From: SIG607 sp045592625
Lineage (GTDB): Bacteria > Bacillota > Clostridia > Oscillospirales > Acutalibacteraceae
DNA: 64,000 nt
Direction: 5' to 3'
NCBI GenBank assembly: GCA_045592625.1
Contig: JAZNVC010000001.1
Coordinates: 62,001-126,000, forward strand
Shown: positions 58,937 through 64,000 of the stretch, piece after piece
How the letters are laid out: every line of letters begins with the position of its first letter
How positions within the stretch are numbered: the first letter of the stretch is position 1
The notes under the pieces: generated by a model
Databases searched by the model: none
What the model was told of the DNA's origin: nothing
Seen by the model: only the letters and a program-made list of their open reading frames with translations
Program-made: the position numbers and the translations under genes

Positions 58937-59006
58937 TTATAAGAAGATATAAGAAAATCGTGGTTTTTACTGTTTTATAATGGCAAGTTATAAAAGGTTA
59001 TAAGAA
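58937..59006 (+). repeat. TTATAAGAA repeats, right end of cassette 2
   Basis: TTATAAGAA at 58937 and 58998, ATATAAGAA at 58947 and TTATAAAAG at 58988 lie inside the right end. The first pair is an exact copy of 58297-58315. Confidence 0.85.
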
Positions 59007-59041
59007 TTTATACAACTTTTTCAAACTCCTGTTGAGCGTCT

Positions 59042-59065
59042 CCCCACAATGAAGCCTTTGGATTA
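59042..59065 (+). repeat. lysS 3'-end att-like copy 2
   Basis: CCCCACAATGAAGCCTTTGG then ATTAA reads PTMKPLD-stop in the lysS frame, with GAT for Asp and TAA stop. It has no coding context around it. Confidence 0.85.
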
Positions 59066-59204
59066 ATATAGTTCAAAGAAATCCAGTAGTTATGCGGGTT
59101 TTTGGTGGTTTAGAACCTTAAAAACCACGCCTCTAGCCAATTTTCACAAAGAAATTTGCAAAGAAAAGTCACTATGATAGGTAAGAAAACTAATTAGACA
59201 GTAC

Positions 59205-59236
59205 AAAAGCACATCGGCAAACCCGATGTGCTTTTT
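59205..59236 (+). terminator. Orphan terminator
   Basis: AAAAGCACATCGG pairs with CCGATGTGCTTTT around CAAAC and is followed by TTCT. No gene ends here on either strand, so it may close an unannotated small transcript or be left over from an earlier insertion. Confidence 0.75.
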
Positions 59237-59393
59237 CTATCCGCCAACCCGACCTATTTACAAAAATATTGATTTTCAAGGGGAAATATGGTATCATAAT
59301 TAGAGTCTATTTATGGCTTTGTTACTTATAATATCCGACGCAAATACAAAAGAAATAAAAGTATTTTAAAGCGATGAAAACGGAGTTGATTTT

Positions 59394-60836
59394 ATGGACA
59401 ATACTTCCAACTGGGATTTTACCTTGGCAAATTACGATGCTGTATGGGGTTTTATGGTGCAGCTTGGATTGTTGCTTATTTTCATGATGTTAGGCAATAT
59501 TCTAAGACGTACAATTCCTCTGTTTCGTAAGTGCTTGGTTCCGTCTGCACTTTTGGGCGGCGGTCTACTGCTGATTGCTGATATTATTTGCAAACATTAC
59601 AATTTTATATTAGTGAATAATCAGCTTATGCAGGTAATAACTTATCATTGTTTGGCTATAGGATTTGCTGCTATGTCGCTAAAAACAGAAAGAAGCGCAC
59701 ATAAAACCAGCACCGCACAAGTGGTGGAATTCGGTGCTTTGCAGGGCGGTACGTATATGTTGCAAGCCTTTGTCGGTCTTGGTATTACATTAATTATGTT
59801 CTTTTTTACCAAATACGGCAATAAAGTCATTTCCTATATTTGCGGTCTGATACTGCCTTTAGCTTACGGACAGGGTCCGGGAAATGCACTTAGTTGGGAT
59901 ATTAACTTTACTAATACTCCTGCTACACAGTTTGTCGGAAACGGTAGTTTTGGACTGTCTTTAGCTTCTATAGGTTTTGTTGTGGCTTCTGTCTTTGGCG
60001 TTTTGTATATTAATATCCATAAGAAGTGCAGCAATCTTCACGTTCGTAATACAAATCCCACCCAAGAAAAAGTTGACCAGACCAATCCCAGCGGCAGTGA
60101 AATTCCCGATAACGAATCTGTAGATAAGTTTTCGTTACAGGTTGGCTTTGTTGCGGTTGCATACGCCCTTTCCTTTGGGGTTATGTATCTTTTAGGCATT
60201 TTGTCTGATTTTACAAACAGTATTGCATGGGGTTTTAATTTCCTGTGGGCATCTCTTGCGGCTATGCTGATTAAAGTTGTGGTTAAACAGCTTCGCAAAC
60301 GAAAAATAATGCAAAGGGAATATATAAACAATTATCAGATGGATAGAATTTCAGGCTTTTCTTTTGACTTGATGATTGTTGCAGGTGTGGCGGCTATTGA
60401 GATAAACGATATTAAAAACTACATCTTGCCTATTGTGATTCTTAGTATTGTGGGAACACTGGTTACCTATGGTTATATTCGTATGGTGGCTAAAGAATGT
60501 TTTAAGGGCTTTGAACACGAGTTTTTCCTGATGAGCTTCGGAACCTTGACAGGTACGGCTTCTAACGGTATGATTCTTATGAAAGAAATTGACCCCGGTC
60601 TTAGAACACCTACCTCAAGTTTATATATTCTTTCCAATTTTCCTGCTATGGTAATGATAGCACCTCTGCTGTTTTTACTGGGCTTTGCGGGAAATTCACC
60701 GAAAAATGCAATTATTGCCTGTGCAATATTCTTTGTGTTGTGGCTGATATATACCATATATCTCTTCCGCAGACGCATATTCAAAGAGAAGTATAAGAAC
60801 AAGCCGGTTGCGGTTTGGGAGGATACGGCAGAATGA
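59394..60836 (+). CDS. Sodium/glutamate symporter (GltS-like)
   Basis: This 480-residue membrane protein has about 12 helices and the size and pattern of the GltS (ESS) family: an early IRRTIPLFRKCLVPSALLGG, reentrant-loop glycines (LPLAYGQGPGNA) and the C-terminal repeat FGTLTGTASNGMILMKEIDP. GltS carries glutamate with Na+. The C-terminal tail (RRRIFKEKYKNKPVAVW) is basic. Because substrate was not tested and the protein is longer than E. coli GltS, no symbol is given. GGAGTTGA precedes the ATG. It ends at a strong terminator. Confidence 0.88.
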   Translation: MDNTSNWDFTLANYDAVWGFMVQLGLLLIFMMLGNILRRTIPLFRKCLVPSALLGGGLLLIADIICKHYNFILVNNQLMQVITYHCLAIGFAAMSLKTERSAHKTSTAQVVEFGALQGGTYMLQAFVGLGITLIMFFFTKYGNKVISYICGLILPLAYGQGPGNALSWDINFTNTPATQFVGNGSFGLSLASIGFVVASVFGVLYINIHKKCSNLHVRNTNPTQEKVDQTNPSGSEIPDNESVDKFSLQVGFVAVAYALSFGVMYLLGILSDFTNSIAWGFNFLWASLAAMLIKVVVKQLRKRKIMQREYINNYQMDRISGFSFDLMIVAGVAAIEINDIKNYILPIVILSIVGTLVTYGYIRMVAKECFKGFEHEFFLMSFGTLTGTASNGMILMKEIDPGLRTPTSSLYILSNFPAMVMIAPLLFLLGFAGNSPKNAIIACAIFFVLWLIYTIYLFRRRIFKEKYKNKPVAVWEDTAE

Positions 60837-60896
60837 TGAAAACAGAATTTGCCGATAAATATATTACTTTAGGTCTGAAAATTGCATATTATCGCA

Positions 60897-60935
60897 AAAA
60901 GGCGGTTTGGGGTAATCCAAACCGCCTTTTGTTCT
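60897..60935 (+). terminator. Terminator of the gltS-like gene
   Basis: AAAAGGCGGTTTGG pairs with CCAAACCGCCTTTT around GGTAAT and is followed by GTTCTTT. It lies 60 bp past the stop. Confidence 0.85.
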
Positions 60936-61036
60936 TTGCTGAAAGACAAAGAATATTGTCGAGTAGTGAAATAGACGAATTTTTGCTGTTATATTTGTGT
61001 AAAACGGCTAAAATAAAAATATTTTGTGTTTGCCTA

Positions 61037-61126
61037 TTGCTTTTTACACTATATATGGTATAATGATAAAGCTCAGTAAAAAAGGGGAATAGTTAACCCC
61101 ACTTTTAGATACACTACATATTGTGG
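61037..61126 (+). promoter_or_regulatory. nrdD promoter with two NrdR-box-like sites
   Basis: TTGCTT (61037-61042), a 16-bp spacer and TATAAT (61059-61064) form the promoter. ACACTATATATGGTAT (61046-61061) overlaps it and ACACTACATATTGTGG (61111-61126) follows 65 bp later. Both resemble the 16-bp NrdR box (ACACnAnATnTTGTGn-like), the repressor site of ribonucleotide reductase genes. The gene nrdR is not in the window. The rest of this 321-bp gap holds nothing else recognised. Confidence 0.65.
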
Positions 61127-61157
61127 TTTAAATAATAATAAAATGGAGGTAAATGCT

Positions 61158-63335
61158 ATGAAAATTATTAAGAGAAGCGGCAGAGAAGTAGATTTTGACT
61201 CGTCAAAAATAATTACCGCTATTACCAAAGCTAACGAAAGCGTAGTTAGCAGCGAACGTATGACTCCTATTCAGATTAAACGTATTGCAGAAGACGTTGA
61301 AATGGCTTGTATGAACGTAAACAGAGCTTTAAGTGTGGAAGAAATTCAGGATATGGTGGAAGACCAGATTATGAATCAACGTGCTTTCAGTGTAGCAAGA
61401 AGTTATATTACTTACCGTTACACCCGTGCTCTTATCCGTAAGTCCAACACTACAGACGAGCAGATTTTAAGCCTTATTGAATGTAACAACGAAGAGGTTA
61501 AGCAGGAAAACAGTAATAAAAACCCCACCGTTAATTCGGTACAGCGTGACTATATGGCAGGTGAGGTTAGTAAGGATATTACCAAGCGTTTGCTTTTACC
61601 CAAGGATATTGTAGAGGCTCATGAGCAGGGTATTATTCACTTCCATGATGCCGACTATTTTGCACAGCATATGCATAACTGCGACCTTGTTAATCTTGAG
61701 GATATGCTTCAGAACGGCACCGTTATCAGCGGTACTCTTATTGAGAAGCCCCATAGCTTTTCTACCGCTTGTAATATTGCTACTCAGATTATTGCTCAGG
61801 TTGCTTCCTGTCAGTACGGTGGACAGAGTATTTCGCTTACCCACCTTGCTCCCTTTGTTGAAATAAGCAGACAAAAAATAAGAAGTATGGTAAAAGATGA
61901 ATATGCCGAAGCAGGAGTTACCCTTGACGGTAATCAGATTGATACTATTGCTGAAAAGAGACTTCTTGAGGAAATTCGCAAGGGCGTACAGATGATTCAG
62001 TATCAGGTTGTAACCCTTATGACCACTAACGGTCAGGCTCCGTTCGTTACTGTATTTATGTATCTGAATGAAGCAAAAGACGAACGCACCAAGGCTGACC
62101 TTGCTCTTATTATTGAGGAGGTTCTTCAGCAGAGAGTACAGGGCGTTAAGAATGAAAAGGGTGTTTGGATTACCCCTGCATTCCCCAAACTCATTTACGT
62201 TTTGGAAGAAGACAATATAACCGAAGACAGCAAATATTGGTATCTTACCGAACTTGCCGCTAAATGTACCGCAAAACGTATGGTGCCCGACTATATTTCC
62301 GAAAAGATTATGCTTGCCAATAAAATCGATAAAAACGGCAACGGTAACTGCTATACCTGTATGGGTTGCCGCAGCTTCCTTACTCCTTTCCTTGACGAAG
62401 ACGGAAATCCCAAGTACTACGGACGTTTTAACCAAGGTGTTGTAACCGTAAATCTTGTTGATATCGGACTTTCGGCGCAAAAAGATTTAGACGAATTCTG
62501 GAATATATTTGACAAACGTATGGAGCTTTGCCACAGAGCATTGCAGTGCCGTCATGAGCGTCTTACAGGTACTCTTTCCGATGCTGCTCCTATTCTTTGG
62601 CAGCACGGTGCGCTTCTCCGCTTGAAAGCAGGTGAGACTATTGATAAATATCTCCACGGCGGTTATTCTACCCTTTCTCTCGGATACGCAGGTCTTTGGG
62701 AATGTGTATATGCTATGACAGGCAAGAAACTTACCGAACCCGACGGCGAGGCATTCGGTCTTGAAATTATGAAGAAGCTTAATGAATATACTGCCAAGTG
62801 GAAGGCTGCAGAGAATATTGACTACAGTCTCTACGGGACTCCTCTTGAAAGCACTACCTATAAGTTTGCTAAGGCACTTCAGAAGCGTTTCGGTATCATT
62901 AAGGATATTACAGATAAGAGTTATATCACCAACTCCTATCACGTTCACGTTACCGAGCCTATTGATGCATTTGAAAAGTTAGAGCTTGAGGCTAAGTTCC
63001 AGGCACTTTCTCCCGGCGGTGCTATCTCTTACGTAGAAGTACCCAATATGCAGAATAACATTGAGGCTGTTCTTGAGGTTATGAAGTTTATCTACGATAA
63101 CATTATGTATGCTGAACTTAATACCAAGAGCGATTTCTGTCAGTGCTGCGGATTCGACGGCGAGATTGAGGTGACCGAAAACGAGGACGGCAAACTTATC
63201 TGGAAATGTCCTAACTGCAACAACACAGACCAGACCAAGATGAACGTTGCAAGACGTACCTGCGGTTACATTGGTACACAGTACTGGAATCAGGGACGTA
63301 CTCAGGAAATAAAAGAAAGAGTGCTTCATTTATAA
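61158..63335 (+). CDS. nrdD: Anaerobic (class III) ribonucleoside-triphosphate reductase
   Basis: NrdD makes deoxyribonucleotides from NTPs without oxygen, using a glycyl radical. The 725-residue protein has an N-terminal ATP-cone (IIKRSGREVDFDSSK), active-site cysteines such as in NCYTCMGCRSF, a C-terminal zinc site (CQCCGFDG and CPNCNN) and the glycyl-radical motif RTCGYIGTQYWNQGR near the end. The ATG at 61158 is preferred because GGAGG lies eight bases upstream; an ATG 15 bases earlier overlaps it. The activase gene nrdG follows after one base. Confidence 0.97.
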   Translation: MKIIKRSGREVDFDSSKIITAITKANESVVSSERMTPIQIKRIAEDVEMACMNVNRALSVEEIQDMVEDQIMNQRAFSVARSYITYRYTRALIRKSNTTDEQILSLIECNNEEVKQENSNKNPTVNSVQRDYMAGEVSKDITKRLLLPKDIVEAHEQGIIHFHDADYFAQHMHNCDLVNLEDMLQNGTVISGTLIEKPHSFSTACNIATQIIAQVASCQYGGQSISLTHLAPFVEISRQKIRSMVKDEYAEAGVTLDGNQIDTIAEKRLLEEIRKGVQMIQYQVVTLMTTNGQAPFVTVFMYLNEAKDERTKADLALIIEEVLQQRVQGVKNEKGVWITPAFPKLIYVLEEDNITEDSKYWYLTELAAKCTAKRMVPDYISEKIMLANKIDKNGNGNCYTCMGCRSFLTPFLDEDGNPKYYGRFNQGVVTVNLVDIGLSAQKDLDEFWNIFDKRMELCHRALQCRHERLTGTLSDAAPILWQHGALLRLKAGETIDKYLHGGYSTLSLGYAGLWECVYAMTGKKLTEPDGEAFGLEIMKKLNEYTAKWKAAENIDYSLYGTPLESTTYKFAKALQKRFGIIKDITDKSYITNSYHVHVTEPIDAFEKLELEAKFQALSPGGAISYVEVPNMQNNIEAVLEVMKFIYDNIMYAELNTKSDFCQCCGFDGEIEVTENEDGKLIWKCPNCNNTDQTKMNVARRTCGYIGTQYWNQGRTQEIKERVLHL

Positions 63336-63336
63336 T

Positions 63337-63858
63337 ATGTATTACGGTGAACTTAAAAAGCGTGATATTGCTAACGGCATAGGAGTAAGGGTTGCCCTTT
63401 TTGTGTCGGGCTGCACAAATCATTGCGAAGAATGTTTTAACCGTGCAACCTGGGATTTTAAATTCGGAAAGCTTTATACCCAAAGCACCGAAGACGAAAT
63501 TATAGAGGCATTACGCCCCGACTATGTTCGGGGCCTTTCTCTTCTGGGCGGCGAACCTATGGAACCTAAAAATCAGCCCCAGTGTCTTTGTCTTTTAAGG
63601 CGTATTAAAAAAGAACTTCCCCATAAGGATATTTGGTGCTATACAGGATTCACATATGAAGAACTGCTGACAAAAGGAAGTTATGCCAATACCGAGCATA
63701 CCGAGGAAATGCTTTCTTTAATTGATGTTATGGTTGACGGTCGATTTGAAAAGGATAAAAGAAATCTTATGCTGAAATTCAGAGGCAGCGAAAATCAGCG
63801 TCTTATAGATATGAACGCCACAAGAGAAAAGGGCGAAGTTGTTCTTTTGAATCTGTAA
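63337..63858 (+). CDS. nrdG: Anaerobic ribonucleotide reductase-activating protein
   Basis: NrdG is the radical-SAM activase that generates the glycyl radical in NrdD. The 173-residue protein has the start YYGELKKRDIANGIGVRV, the radical-SAM cysteines in SGCTNHCEECFN (C-x3-C-x2-C) and a GGEP motif in LLGGEPME. Length is typical. It begins one base after nrdD, so the two are cotranscribed and translationally linked. It ends at a terminator. Confidence 0.96.
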   Translation: MYYGELKKRDIANGIGVRVALFVSGCTNHCEECFNRATWDFKFGKLYTQSTEDEIIEALRPDYVRGLSLLGGEPMEPKNQPQCLCLLRRIKKELPHKDIWCYTGFTYEELLTKGSYANTEHTEEMLSLIDVMVDGRFEKDKRNLMLKFRGSENQRLIDMNATREKGEVVLLNL

Positions 63859-63886
63859 AAAAGGCGTTTTATACGCCTTTTTGTTT
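63858..63886 (+). terminator. Terminator of nrdDG
   Basis: AAAAAGGCGT pairs with ACGCCTTTTT around TTTAT and leads into GTTTTT. It starts at the nrdG stop. Confidence 0.85.
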
Positions 63887-63900
63887 TTGGAGGAATATAT

Positions 63901-64000
63901 ATGGAAATTAAAATAAAAAAACTAAGAGATAATGCAGTATTGCCAAGCCGCGGCAGTGCAGCGGCGGCGGGCTATGACCTTTATGCCTGTCTTGAAACCG
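63901..64000 (+). CDS. dut: dUTP diphosphatase (5' part, cut by window end)
   Basis: The first 33 codons of a dUTPase are visible. The start MEIKIKKLRDNAVLPSRGS and motif 1 AGYDLYA are typical of the trimeric enzyme that hydrolyses dUTP to dUMP. GGAGG lies seven bases upstream of the ATG. The remaining motifs lie beyond the window. Location next to nrdDG fits nucleotide metabolism. Confidence 0.9.
   Translation, partial: MEIKIKKLRDNAVLPSRGSAAAAGYDLYACLET

Larger units (their letters stand above)
58255..59041. mobile_element. Putative single-gene cassette 2 behind lysS
   Basis: The interval between copy 1 and copy 2 (period 787 bp) has TTATAAGAA-type direct repeats at both ends, a second copy of the lysS-type terminator stem and one leftward DUF4304-like gene. 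The left and right ends share the exact 19-mer TTATAAGAAGATATAAGAA (58297 and 58937). No recombinase is present. The pattern suggests a small integrated unit with recombinase arm-type sites, mobilised in trans. Confidence 0.6.
58866..59393. other. Gene-free stretch before the gltS-like gene
   Basis: This 528-bp stretch holds the right-end repeats of cassette 2, lysS-end copy 2 (59042), an imperfect GTGGTTT/AAACCAC hairpin (about 59107-59130), an orphan terminator (59205) and the start region of the gltS-like gene. No ORF with a ribosome binding site was found. Confidence 0.6.

Noticed and set aside
60815..61063. 82-codon frame after the gltS-like gene
   Set aside because: It starts at TTG inside gltS, spans the terminator and the nrdD promoter and has no resemblance to a known protein.
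61596..62480. 294-codon leftward reading frame opposite nrdD
   Set aside because: It is the antisense shadow of a highly conserved gene, with no ribosome binding site or family resemblance.

Overview
The window looks like the replication-origin region of a low-to-moderate G+C, endospore-forming Firmicute of class Clostridia, probably near the Oscillospirales. The origin core genes dnaA, dnaN, yaaA, recF, remB, gyrB and gyrA run leftward from about 24.5 kb. A parA/parB pair and two perfect parS sites lie to their left. Sporulation genes are scattered nearby: a spoIIQ-like M23 peptidase, spoVAE, a SpoVB-type flippase and spoIIID. The Cys T-box before cysE-cysS is also typical of Firmicutes. The taxonomic placement is inference from gene content and style, not from a database match.

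Layout. 0-7 kb: spoIIQ-like gene, rsmA, parB, parA, a lipoprotein, an AI-2E-family exporter, spoVAE and rarA. 7-11.6 kb: a hairpin-array repeat and a secreted protein of about 1444 residues with carbohydrate-binding-like and InlB-type repeats. 11.7-24.5 kb: a SpoVB-like flippase, a paired inverted repeat, then the leftward block queG-like, tadA, CPBP protease, gyrA, gyrB, remB, recF, yaaA, dnaN, dnaA. Two parS palindromes lie between tadA and the CPBP gene. 24.6-37 kb: mixed metabolic, envelope and hypothetical genes (pckA, spoIIID, tRNA-Arg, a transglutaminase-like lipoprotein, a dehydrogenase, a phosphoesterase, three small unknown proteins, an LCP ligase, rsmI). 37.1-38.1 kb: tRNA-Met, tRNA-Glu, a second hairpin array, a truncated four-helix-bundle gene and a small membrane protein. 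38.3-46.9 kb: a Gld-like ABC system (ATPase, permease, GldG-like, DUF4340), then a lipoprotein and a two-component pair. 46.9-57.5 kb: a dense rightward housekeeping run (DUF1385, prmC, recA, recX, rimO, pgsA, T-box-cysE-cysS, trmN6-like, greA, lysS). 57.5-59.1 kb: an apparent accessory array behind lysS. 59.4-64 kb: gltS-like, nrdD, nrdG and the start of dut.

The most unusual part is 57484-59067. The last codons of lysS (PTMKPLD-stop) are repeated twice downstream, about 771 and 787 bp apart. The copies differ only by synonymous or stop-codon changes. Each interval holds one small leftward gene (a coiled-coil lipoprotein, then a DUF4304-like protein) and its own short direct repeats, and neither holds a recombinase. 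This looks like a tandem array of tiny single-gene units integrated at the 3' end of lysS, presumably mobilised by a recombinase encoded elsewhere. Other notable items are a parS site that also forms the stem of a likely terminator, two punctuated hairpin arrays, a long inverted-repeat element at 34.1 kb and an uncharacterised operon of three small proteins at 33.2-34.0 kb.

Functionally, the left half couples chromosome replication and segregation (DnaA, DnaN, RecF, gyrase, ParAB-parS, RarA) with sporulation. The right half combines translation, tRNA modification and DNA repair (PrmC, RimO, RecA/RecX, CysS, LysS) with cysteine synthesis under T-box control and anaerobic ribonucleotide reduction under probable NrdR control.
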